Shown piece by piece: positions 15,901 through 23,255 of a stretch of 26,986 nucleotides of DNA. The DNA lies in assembly GCA_021795135.1 (NCBI GenBank), contig JAJYPT010000008.1, positions 1-26,986 of the forward strand, in the 5' to 3' direction. Position 1 is the first letter of the stretch; the number at the start of each line of letters is the position of its first letter. This DNA comes from Actinomycetes bacterium. Its GTDB lineage: Bacteria; Actinomycetota; Acidimicrobiia; Acidimicrobiales; JAJYPT01. The notes under the pieces are model-generated. The model had not been told where the DNA came from. It was given only the letters and a program-made list of their open reading frames with translations, and ran no database searches. The translations under genes were made by a program, and so were the position numbers.

Positions 15901-16705
15901 TGTTGATGAGGGGCCCAGTCCAAATAAAGTAGTGAAAAATAAAGTGATTGGAAATATTGAATTAGAAAAAGTTAGTTTTACTTATCCAGGATCTAAAATA
16001 AAAGCTTTAGACAATTTAGATTTTAAAATTAAAGCAGGGGAATTTGTTGCATTAGTTGGAGAAACCGGAGCAGGTAAATCTACAATAATGAAACTAATTG
16101 GAGGTCTATATCTACCAGATAGTGGAAGAGTTTTAATAGATGGCTTTGATTTGAGAGATTTTGATCCAACTTGTTATCATAGCCAACTAGGATATGTACC
16201 CCAAGATGGATTTTTGTTTTCGGGTTCAATTTCTTACAATATTGCCTATGGGCGCCCTGGAGCTAGTCAAGACGAAATTGAACAAGCTGCCAAAGCTGTA
16301 CATGCTGAAGAGGTAATTTTAAATTTGCCTAATCAATATGAAGAGTTGGTAGGTCAAGGAGGAACAACTTTATCTCAAGGCCAAGCTCAATTGATTGCTT
16401 TGGCAAGAGCTTATTTAATAGATCCTTCTATATTATTGCTAGATGAAGCAACAGCTAATTTAGATCTTGTCTCAGAAGCCCAAGTTGCTAGGGCTATTGG
16501 AATTTTGTCCCAAAAAAGAACTACTTTGATGATTGCTCATAGGTTGCCTACTGCAAGATTAGCAAAACGTATTGTAGTACTTGGAGATGGAAAAATTTTA
16601 GAACAAGGCAGCCACCAAGATTTGTTAGCAATGGGTGGAAAATACAGTAGTTTGTGGAAATCATTCGAATCCCATAACAGTGTTGTTGTGGGGGTGACTA
16701 AATAG
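12953..16705 (+). CDS. Fused ABC exporter with two membrane and two ATPase halves
   Basis: A 1250-residue single-chain exporter of two complete half-transporters: membrane domain 1 (about 15-310), ATPase 1 (335-575), a proline-rich linker (575-670), membrane domain 2 (680-970) and ATPase 2 (1000-1240). ATPase 1 has Walker A 371-379, LSGGQ 475-479 and H531, but E419 in place of the Q-loop glutamine and D500 in place of the Walker B glutamate. ATPase 2 has Walker A 1036-1044, Q1084, E1165 and H1196, but its signature is LSQGQ (1140-1144). The degenerate pieces fall in one composite site, as in asymmetric exporters (TM287/288 type). Fused actinobacterial relatives (Rv0194 type, from memory) are multidrug exporters; the substrate here is unknown. 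The ATG has no Shine-Dalgarno, so translation may be leaderless. Confidence 0.93.
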   Translation: MSKNSSSWIKALLPYLKPHRKKVFIAFGAAIAGMSGAAFIPVIERDIINNSISSHKTSIASYVLVLLGVGLFSFVAAFFRRFIGGRLALDIQFDLRNAIYSSIQKLDLATFNSLGNAQLISRSNSDLNLVQGLFAFLPMMSGNVAMLVISLIVMITISPLLALVMVVSLPLLAIVALRLRTSIFPATWLAQQDSALVSGVVSEAISGVRVVRALGQQDAETSRLVEAAKKLFLDRVRVIRTQARLQSSLQAIPMLSQVAVLALGGWLALRSHLSIGTFLLFSSYIITMVAPVRMFAGLIAFIEQARAGVERILEVISAVPLIVEKPDALDLDDYNKEIVFNSVSFSYRSQTKVLQDFSLKISPGESVAIVGKSGSGKSTLSLLLARFYDVDEGEILIGGINIKDLKLESLRRHVGIAFEESFLFSDTVRSNISYGNPTSSDEQIRSAAIAAGADDFIQRLPQGYDTVIGEKGLNLSGGQRQRIALARALLTNPQLLILDDATSAIDSDTESQIHENLSKVIKNKTTILIAHRRSTLSLANRIVVLEDGKVQDQGTHEELLLRNQLYRDLLQGPILDEDDLGIEDLDQENIQQTSQVRAEENKNVINKPVGILSKPVPKITAPISSAGAGGGFMSGVSFSPTPELLKAVDSFSPVKADPKVDIEKEASYEKDFRLSRFIKSYRGGLIIGVLLIVADALLSLAGPFLIKQGIDKGVINHSGSVIFLTSAIFGLVAILDWIVIWFENRFTGQTGERLLYALRIRIFSQLQRLPLHFYETEASGKIMTRMLTDIESLSTLFQNGLITALVSLFSFVGVAIVLFVLNVKLALVAFLVLIPLGGATYFFRKGSSKAYSQARESVGAVNASLFEGLAGVKVSQAYRRQESNIKHFVELSKSYLTARLNAQYLVALYFPFVRFLSDIAAVMILWIGGDMVRSGAIKAGAIVAFLLYLEQFFSPIQQLSQTVDNWQQAKISIGKINQLMSLPVDEGPSPNKVVKNKVIGNIELEKVSFTYPGSKIKALDNLDFKIKAGEFVALVGETGAGKSTIMKLIGGLYLPDSGRVLIDGFDLRDFDPTCYHSQLGYVPQDGFLFSGSISYNIAYGRPGASQDEIEQAAKAVHAEEVILNLPNQYEELVGQGGTTLSQGQAQLIALARAYLIDPSILLLDEATANLDLVSEAQVARAIGILSQKRTTLMIAHRLPTARLAKRIVVLGDGKILEQGSHQDLLAMGGKYSSLWKSFESHNSVVVGVTK

Positions 16706-16706
16706 T

Positions 16707-17018
16707 TTGGGACAAAAAATATTAGTTAAAACCTATGGCATGGGTGAGAAAAATTCTTTTCGTTTTGAACTAGATAGAACTTTGACTGGCATGGGATATG
16801 AACACTATAACTTAGACCAAGTGAATCAATATTTAGATATTTCTAAGGTTTCAGCTAACTTAGCAGTTCGTCTTTTGAAAAAATTTTCTCTTGAGTCTAT
16901 AGATATTTTTTCTAATGAAGTAATAGTTCAATTTATCTCAGATTCTAATGGATTGAATATAAGTAAAACTGTTGAAGATATTGCTAATGAGATTTCTAAT
17001 TTTCCAACTTTTTATTGA
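16707..17018 (+). CDS. Conserved-looking small protein of unknown function
   Basis: Not recognised. It has 103 residues, starts at TTG one base after the exporter stop, and has a G-rich ribosome site (GGGGGTG) inside the end of the exporter gene, so it is co-translated with it. The sequence looks globular and soluble: alternating strands and helices, no membrane segment, no cysteine. A possible helix-turn-helix-like stretch (YLDISKVSANLAVRLLKKF) is seen at about residues 42-60. Its coupling to the exporter suggests a related job, which cannot be named. Confidence 0.6.
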   Translation: MGQKILVKTYGMGEKNSFRFELDRTLTGMGYEHYNLDQVNQYLDISKVSANLAVRLLKKFSLESIDIFSNEVIVQFISDSNGLNISKTVEDIANEISNFPTFY

Positions 17019-17097
17019 TTTTAAGCCAAGTTGGTAAAATTCCTTTAATTTATTTTTCAGTATCAACTTTTTCAGTATTTATTGAGATAAAAATTAG

Positions 17098-17142
17098 GCT
17101 TTATAATATTTGAGGCTATTTAAGCCTCAAATATTATAAAGC
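17098..17142. terminator. Perfect 20-bp hairpin between convergent genes
   Basis: A 20-base arm (17098-17117) is repeated exactly as inverted complement (17123-17142) around a 5-base loop ATTTA. On the minus strand it runs into a T-rich tail (CTAATTTTTATC), on the plus strand there is no clean T run. It lies between the exporter unit (+) and the alcohol dehydrogenase remnant (-), as expected of a bidirectional terminator, although the perfect stem is unusually long. Confidence 0.75.
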
Positions 17143-17171
17143 TGTTAACTTTAGTTCTAAATATCAAATTG

Positions 17172-17801
17172 TTACCTAGACTTATTTGGCTCTAACATTA
17201 CCTTTACCCATCCAGATTCTCTTCGATCAAAAGCTTCATAAGCCGAAATAATATCGTTAAAGTCAATTTTTTGAGTTATGTGTTCTTGCAGCTTTAAATC
17301 TCCAGACATTACTAGATCTATCAATTCAGGTAAATATTTGCGATGATTACAATTTCCCATATTGATAGTTAGGTTTTTATTCATAGCTATTCCAACTGGA
17401 AATGTTTGAACACTTGGCGGATATACTCCTATAATCCCCAAAGTGCCAGCTTTTGCTAGGGATTGAACTTCCCAGAATAAAGCTTGAGATGGACCATCTC
17501 CAGGATGCCAATTATCTCCTTTAGGATTGGTATTTGGAGCTATTTGAGATCTTTGATTTTGGAACAACTCAGCCATTTGGGCAGAGTCTTGATTGGATCC
17601 TTGACTAGGTTGATTTGAATCTACTCCAACTGCATCTATAACTCTATCTAAGCCAATTCCTCCTGTTAGACGTTTGATTGTAGAGACAGGATCTTCTTGG
17701 TCAAAGTTGATAACTTCTGCTCCGTAATTTTTAGCTATTTGAAGTCGATTATCATTGTTATCCAACAAAGCCAAAGATTTCAAGAATAGAATCAAGATCA
17801 A
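17172..17801 (-). pseudogene. Truncated zinc-dependent alcohol dehydrogenase (C-terminal part only)
   Basis: The frame encodes only the second half of a medium-chain zinc alcohol dehydrogenase of the glutathione-independent formaldehyde dehydrogenase-like subgroup. It starts inside the Rossmann fold (ALLDNNDNRLQIAKNYGAEVINF, matching the strand after GxGxxG) and continues through GGIGLDRVIDAVG, a long polar insert (residues 75-105) and the normal C-terminus (AFDRRESGWVKVMLEP). About 180 residues are missing, including both zinc sites and the glycine-rich loop. A TGA lies in frame four codons upstream of the first TTG, and only 170 bases separate it from the SDR start. It cannot be a working dehydrogenase. 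No mobile element is visible at the break. Confidence 0.85.
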
Positions 17802-17984
17802 AAAATATATTCAACTGAGCCAAGCTAAAGAACTAGCCTAAGATTTTATCCCCAAGCTGTTGGGTGTTTGGTACTTGCATCAAATTACATTGGCGTAAAA
17901 ATCAATAATATGATGCTAAAGCGGAGGTCGGCACAGTTGAATTCAATAGAATTATTGCATCATAGTGATGCTATGCTTTTCGAG

Positions 17985-18755
17985 ATGAATTATTCACTAG
18001 AAGGAAAAACTGCTCTTGTAACGGGAGCATCTCGTGGAATTGGTGCTGCTATAGCTATTGGGCTAGATGAGGCGGGAGCAAGGATAATTCTAAATTCTAG
18101 AAAAATTCAAGATCTCGAAAAAGTTGCAAAACAATTAAACAATGATCCAATACTAATTGCTAGTGATCTTGGACAAATCCAAGCTGTATTAGAACTAGCA
18201 GAAAAAGCATTACAAAAAGTAGGTGCAGTTGATATTTTAGTCAACAATGCCGCTATAGCTGCTCGTCTTTGGACTCAAGATACAGATGCAAGTCTCATTG
18301 ATGACATATTAGCAGTAAATGTCAGAGCTCCTTTGTTGTTGATTGGGGCTTTAGTTCCAAAAATGATACAACAACAAAAAGGTTCAATTATCAATCTATC
18401 TTCAGTCTCTGGTATTGTTGGAACTCCTCGTAGAGCTGCCTATGCGGCTTCAAAAGGAGCCATTGATGCTGCTAGTAGATCAATGGCGATTGAATTTGGA
18501 CCTTTTGGAATAAGAGTAAATTCTGTAGCTCCAGGGGTAGTAGACACACAGTTGTGGGCTAAAAATAAAGCTATTTCTTCAGTGGTTGAAAAAATAGAAG
18601 AACAAACCCCCCTACGGCGTTGGGCCCTCCCAAAAGATATAGCAGATGTAGTGGTTTTTTTAGCCTCTGATGCAGCTCGTTTTATTACAGGAGAAACTAT
18701 TGCAGTTGATGGGGGAATGGCTAGAACCCTAGATTTATACCCAGGAGAAGTATAA
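17985..18755 (+). CDS. Short-chain dehydrogenase/reductase (3-oxoacyl-ACP reductase-like)
   Basis: A 256-residue classical SDR with NAD(P)-binding TGASRGIG (13-20), NNAAIA, catalytic serine in NLSSVSG, and YAASKGA with the catalytic tyrosine and lysine. The C-terminus (FITGETIAVDGGMA) is the usual cofactor-closing segment. The substrate cannot be told from sequence; relatives include glucose dehydrogenases and FabG-like reductases. The ATG at 17985 gives the standard N-terminus (MNYSLEGKTALVTG) but has only a weak ribosome site. TTG at 17937 with GGAGG nine bases upstream is in frame and would add 16 residues, and the frame is open further up to 17868. Confidence 0.9.
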   Translation: MNYSLEGKTALVTGASRGIGAAIAIGLDEAGARIILNSRKIQDLEKVAKQLNNDPILIASDLGQIQAVLELAEKALQKVGAVDILVNNAAIAARLWTQDTDASLIDDILAVNVRAPLLLIGALVPKMIQQQKGSIINLSSVSGIVGTPRRAAYAASKGAIDAASRSMAIEFGPFGIRVNSVAPGVVDTQLWAKNKAISSVVEKIEEQTPLRRWALPKDIADVVVFLASDAARFITGETIAVDGGMARTLDLYPGEV

Positions 18756-18854
18756 CTAGACCAGCCTATTTTACCTAAAATTATCGATCCCAATTTATTA
18801 ATCTAGTTATTCAATCTAGCGAAATAGCATAGATTATTATTCACATTTTAATTA

Positions 18855-18863
18855 TGTTATAGT
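18855..18863 (+). promoter_or_regulatory. Extended -10 promoter of the ABC-2 pair, probably leaderless
   Basis: TGTTATAGT (18855-18863) is an extended -10 box (TGn + TATAGT). Transcription should begin about six to seven bases downstream, two to four bases before the ATG at 18873, and no Shine-Dalgarno is present. A leaderless mRNA is the simplest reading. Confidence 0.6.
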
Positions 18864-18872
18864 CTCACCTAG

Positions 18873-19631
18873 ATGGAATCTCCAATTGTACAAGTACAAA
18901 ATCTAAAAAAACGATATGGAGATCACTATGTTGTAGATGGAATTAATTTTACTGTCCAAAAGGGTGAAATTTTTGGCATATTAGGGCCAAATGGGGCAGG
19001 AAAAACTACAACATTAGAGATGATGGAAGCTCTTCGTCCAATCGATGAGGGAACTATTTTCATAGATGGTTTAGATGTTGGAAAAAAACCTCAACAAGTA
19101 AAGCATATTATTGGCGTTCAACCTCAAATGCCAGCTTTCCAAGACAAGCAAAAACTAACTGAAATTATTGAAATGTTTGCAGCAGCTTATGGAGAAAAAA
19201 CAAAGCCAATGCAATTTCTTGAAGAAGTACATCTTGGAGAAAAAGCCAATTCTTATGCTGAGAAACTCTCCGGCGGACAAAAACAGCGTTTGAGTGTAGC
19301 AGTTGCTTTGGTGCATAATCCAAAGGTATTTTTTATGGATGAGCCAACAACAGGGCTAGATCCTCAAGCAAGGCGTAATTTGTGGGAGCTAATCCAGCAG
19401 ATCCAAGCTAAAGGTATTACTGTAATTATGACTACTCATTATATGGATGAAGCTGAATTGTTGTGTGATCGAGTAGCCATTATGGATAGCGGAAAAATTA
19501 TCGCAATGGATCACCCACAAAGGCTGATTGAAAATCTTTTGGAAAAAGGATTTTCAAAACCTCAAAAAGTAGAACAAGCCAACTTAGAAGATGTCTTTAT
19601 TGATTTAACGGGGAAAGCTTTGCGTGAATAA
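18873..19631 (+). CDS. ABC-2 type exporter ATP-binding protein
   Basis: A 252-residue ATPase of the drug/antibiotic exporter class (DrrA/CcmA-like). Walker A GPNGAGKTT (38-46), Q-loop Q85, LSGGQ (132-136), Walker B VFFMDE with E157, GLDP D-loop and switch histidine H189 are all intact. The C-terminal tail with LEDVFIDLTGKALRE is typical of this class. It works with the permease encoded next, whose ATG overlaps this stop by one base (TAATG). The substrate is unknown. Confidence 0.95.
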   Translation: MESPIVQVQNLKKRYGDHYVVDGINFTVQKGEIFGILGPNGAGKTTTLEMMEALRPIDEGTIFIDGLDVGKKPQQVKHIIGVQPQMPAFQDKQKLTEIIEMFAAAYGEKTKPMQFLEEVHLGEKANSYAEKLSGGQKQRLSVAVALVHNPKVFFMDEPTTGLDPQARRNLWELIQQIQAKGITVIMTTHYMDEAELLCDRVAIMDSGKIIAMDHPQRLIENLLEKGFSKPQKVEQANLEDVFIDLTGKALRE

Positions 19632-20746
19632 TGATGAGGAAAAAACTATTTACAGTATTGGTATTTACCAAACTTAGCGTAAAGAGGTTTTTTCGAGATC
19701 GCCTGGCTTTGTTTTTTGGAATATTATTTCCCCTCATCTTTTTATTGGTCTTTGGAGGTATATTTGGACAAAGTGCCAACACAGTTACTTTTAAAATTGG
19801 TCTTGTAAATCATTCTTCAACTATGGTTGCTAAAGAATTTGTCAAAAACATAAAAACTTCCAAAGCTTTTAAAATAAATTCTTCCATACATTCTGTATCT
19901 GGGGGACAAACTCAAATGATACGGGGACAGCTTGATGCAATAGTTGTACTTCCTCCTAGTTTTGGCAATGTCTCTAAAAATAGCCGCTATCCTAGTGGAC
20001 AAGCTCAAGTTTATTATACAAATAATACTTCTCAAGCAGGACAAACTTTAGTATCACTATTGAAAAGCCAATTTAGTTCTATAAATTTACAATTTGTGAA
20101 AGAACCAGTACCTTTTAGCGTTGTGGGTAGACAGCTAAACAAGCGTTCTTTGACCCAATTTGACTATACATTTTCAGGTCTATTAGGGTTTTCAATTGTT
20201 GGACTGGGAATTTTTGGTCCTGTGAATGTATTTCCTGAACTAAAAAAACAAGGAATACTTAGAAGACTTCATACCACCCCAATTCGGGTATGGCAATATT
20301 TTCTTTCAACGATGGCTTCTCAGGCAATTATAGGACTTATTTCTTTGGCAATTATGTTTATAGCAGCCATAAGCTTATTCAAGCTTAAAGTCATTGGCAA
20401 CTATGGAGAAATAGTTATATTTTTAGTATTTAGTATTGTGATGATACTAGGAATAGGCCTAGCAATTGGAGGATGGGCTAAAAATGAACGCCAAGCTGCT
20501 CCTTTGGCTAATATAATAGTTTTTCCAATGCTATTTTTGAGTGGATCTTTTTTTCCTAGATTTCTTATGCCCACTTGGCTGCAAAACGTTACTGTTTATT
20601 TGCCACTCACTCCTGTTATAGATGGAGTGCGTTTGATGGCCACCGAAGGTGAAACAATATTTCAACTCGGTTCTCAATTGGCTATTATGTCTATATGGAC
20701 AATTGTTATATATGCAATTGCATTTAGATTATTTCGTTGGGAATAG
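19631..20746 (+). CDS. ABC-2 type exporter permease
   Basis: A 371-residue membrane partner of the preceding ATPase. One hydrophobic segment near residues 27-47 is followed by an extracellular domain of about 130 residues and then five to six membrane helices, the usual ABC-2 layout (YhgE/DrrB-like). The motif PELKKQGILRRLHTTPI matches the cytosolic coupling region of this family. It ends one base before the stop of the convergent toxin gene. The exported substrate cannot be inferred. Confidence 0.93.
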   Translation: MMRKKLFTVLVFTKLSVKRFFRDRLALFFGILFPLIFLLVFGGIFGQSANTVTFKIGLVNHSSTMVAKEFVKNIKTSKAFKINSSIHSVSGGQTQMIRGQLDAIVVLPPSFGNVSKNSRYPSGQAQVYYTNNTSQAGQTLVSLLKSQFSSINLQFVKEPVPFSVVGRQLNKRSLTQFDYTFSGLLGFSIVGLGIFGPVNVFPELKKQGILRRLHTTPIRVWQYFLSTMASQAIIGLISLAIMFIAAISLFKLKVIGNYGEIVIFLVFSIVMILGIGLAIGGWAKNERQAAPLANIIVFPMLFLSGSFFPRFLMPTWLQNVTVYLPLTPVIDGVRLMATEGETIFQLGSQLAIMSIWTIVIYAIAFRLFRWE

Positions 20747-20747
20747 C

Positions 20748-21059
20748 TTATAGATCTAGGACTATCTTTAGAGCTTCTTCGATCGCCCAATTTTCTTCTG
20801 GGCTCAATTGAGCCACTAGTTGACCGAAACGACTGACTTCTATTGGCCATATTTGGTCTATTAAAATATGGGCTGTTTCTCCTTTTATGGTTATTTTAGG
20901 TCGAAAGCTACTATATTGTGCATTTTGGCTAATTGGGGCTATTAGAACAGTTGAAAGTTTTAGTAATGCATTTGATTGGACTATTACCCCAAGACGAATT
21001 TCTTGTCTTGAATATGAAGCGGGATAAGGATGGATGCGATAGATATCTCCTTTTTCCAT
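20748..21059 (-). CDS. MazF/PemK-like toxin (predicted mRNA endonuclease)
   Basis: A 103-residue protein of the MazF/PemK/CcdB fold: KGDIYRIHPYP at the N-terminus, the strand RLGVIVQSNALL, VLIAPIS in the middle and the late DQIWPIEVSRFG segment. The family cuts mRNA at short motifs. It is preceded by a small gene in the usual antitoxin position, five bases upstream. The basic residues of the catalytic loop are less clear than in E. coli MazF, so activity is not certain. Confidence 0.8.
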   Translation of the reverse strand: MEKGDIYRIHPYPASYSRQEIRLGVIVQSNALLKLSTVLIAPISQNAQYSSFRPKITIKGETAHILIDQIWPIEVSRFGQLVAQLSPEENWAIEEALKIVLDL

Positions 21060-21064
21060 GAGTG

Positions 21065-21301
21065 CTACTCTATTGGCGTTCCGCTTAAAAATTCTCTAGC
21101 ACTTGCAATTTCTGCTAAGTCCTTTTGATTTTTTGCCAACAACTCAGCTTCTTGAGAGATCGAGAAATTAGATTTTAGGTGCTTTACTTGGTCTGCTAAA
21201 GAAGTCCGAATTGCTTGAGTTGTAGATAGCCCAAAGGCTTGGAGTAGTGCAAGGTTCTTTTCATCTTCTTTATCAGGTTGAAAAGAAATTAAGTTTGACA
21301 T
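21065..21301 (-). CDS. Antitoxin partner of the MazF-like toxin
   Basis: A 78-residue acidic, helix-rich protein directly upstream of the toxin. The segment DEKNLALLQAFGLSTTQAIRTSLADQVKH is cut by the pattern of a ribbon-helix-helix or similar DNA-binding antitoxin, and the tail (ELLAKNQKDLAEIASAREF) is the likely toxin-binding part. ATG at 21301 (MSNLISF) is preferred over ATG at 21319, as it gives a compact N-terminal strand. Neither start has a Shine-Dalgarno. As in other type II systems, autoregulation of the pair is likely. Confidence 0.7.
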   Translation of the reverse strand: MSNLISFQPDKEDEKNLALLQAFGLSTTQAIRTSLADQVKHLKSNFSISQEAELLAKNQKDLAEIASAREFLSGTPIE

Positions 21302-21426
21302 AATTTGTAAATGTAGCATATTTGTTTGATGTGGTTTTGTCAGAACAAGATCAACTTCAATCTAAAGGTTTTAAATCTCGTATCTCTATTAGAGACAAAG
21401 ACCTTAGTAACAAAAAAGTTGATAAT

Positions 21427-21449
21427 CCTAGATATTAGATATATCTAGG
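21427..21449 (-). terminator. Hairpin at the end of bioD
   Basis: CCTAGATAT (21427-21435) and ATATCTAGG (21441-21449) form a perfect 9-bp stem with loop TAGAT, covering the last codons and stop of bioD. On the minus strand a run of six T follows about ten bases later. This is a probable terminator of the biotin group. Confidence 0.5.
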
Positions 21450-22072
21450 ATCCATTGCGAAAGAAGTTCTATACTGTGAAATATTTTAAGATCAGTTTTT
21501 TCTTTTAGCCATAATTGGTTTTCTACTTGAAGATTATCTTGGGAATCAAAACGATTTAAAAATACAGCTTTAGGAAATTTCTCAAGAGCTTGGCAAGTGA
21601 GCAAAATATTGTTTATAGATCCAAGTTTTGCATCTGAGACAATTAAAACTAAATTAGGTTTTATAGCACTTGCTATATCTAGATTGTTTCCATCAAAAGC
21701 TATAGGAGATAAAACCCCACCAACTCCTTCTACAATGCCAATGTCGGTATTTTGAGGCCATGTCATTTCCGATATTAAATCTTTGATTGAAAATTGTGCT
21801 TTATTGAGCCATTTAGCAGCCATTGGGGGAGCAGCAGCAATTGGATACCAACGATGTTTGGGAGTAATCGATGTGGAAGGTTCTTTTGTTGCTTGAGATA
21901 AAACATCAGCATCGGTTAAAGAATCGTTGGGGTCAAAAGATTGAACAGGTTTGCGTGCACTTATATTTTTCCCCTCAGCTATAAGTTGGTTAGCTAGTGC
22001 TGAACAGAGCCATGTTTTTCCTACCTCTGTAGCTGTGGCAGTAGTTAGGATCAAAAACTTAGGATTTTTCAT
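21428..22072 (-). CDS. bioD: Dethiobiotin synthetase
   Basis: Closes the ureido ring of dethiobiotin from 7,8-diaminopelargonic acid, CO2 and ATP, the third step of the biotin pathway. It has 214 residues with the P-loop TATATEVGKT (11-20), KPVQS (41-45) and VEGVGGVLSP. The first glycine of the P-loop consensus is alanine here (A12), while G18, K19 and T20 are kept. The start overlaps the bioF stop by four bases (ATGA), so the two are translationally coupled. Confidence 0.92.
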   Translation of the reverse strand: MKNPKFLILTTATATEVGKTWLCSALANQLIAEGKNISARKPVQSFDPNDSLTDADVLSQATKEPSTSITPKHRWYPIAAAPPMAAKWLNKAQFSIKDLISEMTWPQNTDIGIVEGVGGVLSPIAFDGNNLDIASAIKPNLVLIVSDAKLGSINNILLTCQALEKFPKAVFLNRFDSQDNLQVENQLWLKEKTDLKIFHSIELLSQWILDISNI

Positions 22073-23190
22073 ATTGTAGATAATTGATCAACTAAGGATT
22101 TGAGTGTTCTTACGTCTTGTTCTTTGTGAGCAGCACTTAGAGTTATTCTTATGCGAGAGGTGTCTTCGGTTACGCTGGGGGGTCTAATGGCTGGGATAAA
22201 ATAACCATTTTGTTTTAAAAATTGGCTAGCTTGCAAAGAAGCAGTTGAGCTTTTGAAAATGATAGGGATTATAGGACAATGATTTGGAGGGCTAAATATA
22301 TCAATATAGCTACTCAAGCGTTGTTTTAGCTCATCTCCTTTTTCGGATTGAATAATTTTAATTGCCTCTAAAGCAGCAGCCATAGAACTTGGGGTTGGAG
22401 CGGTGCTAAATATTAAAGAACGTGCTTTATTCGTTATCAGGTCTAAAAGATTTTTTTTCCCAGCCACAAAACCACCAACAGATCCAACAGTTTTAGAAAG
22501 TGTTCCCATTTGTAATAAATAATTGTAACTGCTGATTTTTCCAACCAATTCATCAAATACCATATGAGCTTCATCTAAAATCAAAATGGCTTCTTTTTGG
22601 GAACAGAATTCAACAAGTTCTTCTATAGGGGCGCTATCGCCATCCATGGAAAAAACAGCATCAGTTACAACGATGCCTCTTTTTGAATCATCCCAAAGCA
22701 AAGACAAATCTTCGATGTCTTTATGGGCATAAACTTTAACCTCAGCTTTTGATAAGCGACACCCATCTATAATGCTTGCATGATTTAGTTCATCAGAATA
22801 GATGCAAACATCTTTTGTTCCCAAAGATGACAAAATACCAATATTTGCAGACATACCACTAGAGAAAAGTAAAGCAGATTCAGTTTTTTTCCAATCTGCT
22901 AACTCAGCTTCTAGATCTTTATGTATAGAGCGTCCTCCATTGATCAATCGAGAAGCACAAGTTCCTGTTCCCCAACGCAAAGTAGCATCAATACCTGCTT
23001 GGATTACTTTTGGATTTTGAGACATCCCAAGATAGTCATTAGAAGAAAAGTTGAGAAGCCGCCTACCTTGGTCGTCTATAAAATAATTATCTGTTGAATC
23101 AAAATCAGTAATTTTTCTCCACTGATCATTTGAGACAAGGTTATCGGTGCTTTCTTGGATCCATTGATCCCAATTAGTTGAACTTACCAC
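22069..23190 (-). CDS. bioF: 8-amino-7-oxononanoate synthase
   Basis: A PLP enzyme that condenses pimeloyl-ACP (or -CoA) with alanine, the first dedicated ring-building step of biotin synthesis. Readable motifs are NFSSNDYLGM, SGMSAN, the DELNHASIIDG segment, DEAHMVFD for the PLP ring aspartate, and GTLSKTVGSVGG with the Schiff-base lysine (K233 from this start). GTG at 23190 is chosen because AAAGG lies eight bases upstream and because the inverted repeat at 23203-23237 would otherwise be coding. An ATG at 23238 is in frame and would add 16 residues unlike the family. Confidence 0.92.
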   Translation of the reverse strand: MVSSTNWDQWIQESTDNLVSNDQWRKITDFDSTDNYFIDDQGRRLLNFSSNDYLGMSQNPKVIQAGIDATLRWGTGTCASRLINGGRSIHKDLEAELADWKKTESALLFSSGMSANIGILSSLGTKDVCIYSDELNHASIIDGCRLSKAEVKVYAHKDIEDLSLLWDDSKRGIVVTDAVFSMDGDSAPIEELVEFCSQKEAILILDEAHMVFDELVGKISSYNYLLQMGTLSKTVGSVGGFVAGKKNLLDLITNKARSLIFSTAPTPSSMAAALEAIKIIQSEKGDELKQRLSSYIDIFSPPNHCPIIPIIFKSSTASLQASQFLKQNGYFIPAIRPPSVTEDTSRIRITLSAAHKEQDVRTLKSLVDQLSTI

Positions 23191-23202
23191 TTGAAAAACC
23201 TT

Positions 23203-23237
23203 TGGTCTATATTGGTCTATATATCCAATATAGACCA
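23203..23237. promoter_or_regulatory. Large inverted repeat before bioF, likely operator
   Basis: TGGTCTATATTGG (23203-23215) and CCAATATAGACCA (23225-23237) form perfect 13-base arms around nine bases. The plus-strand half also contains a tandem direct repeat: TTGGTCTATA occurs twice in a row (23202-23211 and 23212-23221). The element directly abuts the bioF ribosome site AAAGG. It may bind a biotin repressor (BirA-like or another) or the MarR protein encoded next to it. At RNA level it would form a stable hairpin beside the ribosome site. The repeat is plain; the binding protein is inference. Confidence 0.75.
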
Positions 23238-23255
23238 CTGCTTCTATAGATAAAT

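Noticed and set aside
18440..18793. 117-residue minus-strand frame over the SDR gene
   Set aside because: It lies opposite a clear SDR gene with intact catalytic motifs and shows no family features of its own.
21331..21438. 35-residue plus-strand frame (GTG start) between the antitoxin and bioD
   Set aside because: The composition is protein-like, but there is no ribosome site, and it overlaps the end of bioD and its hairpin on the other strand; kept only as a note.
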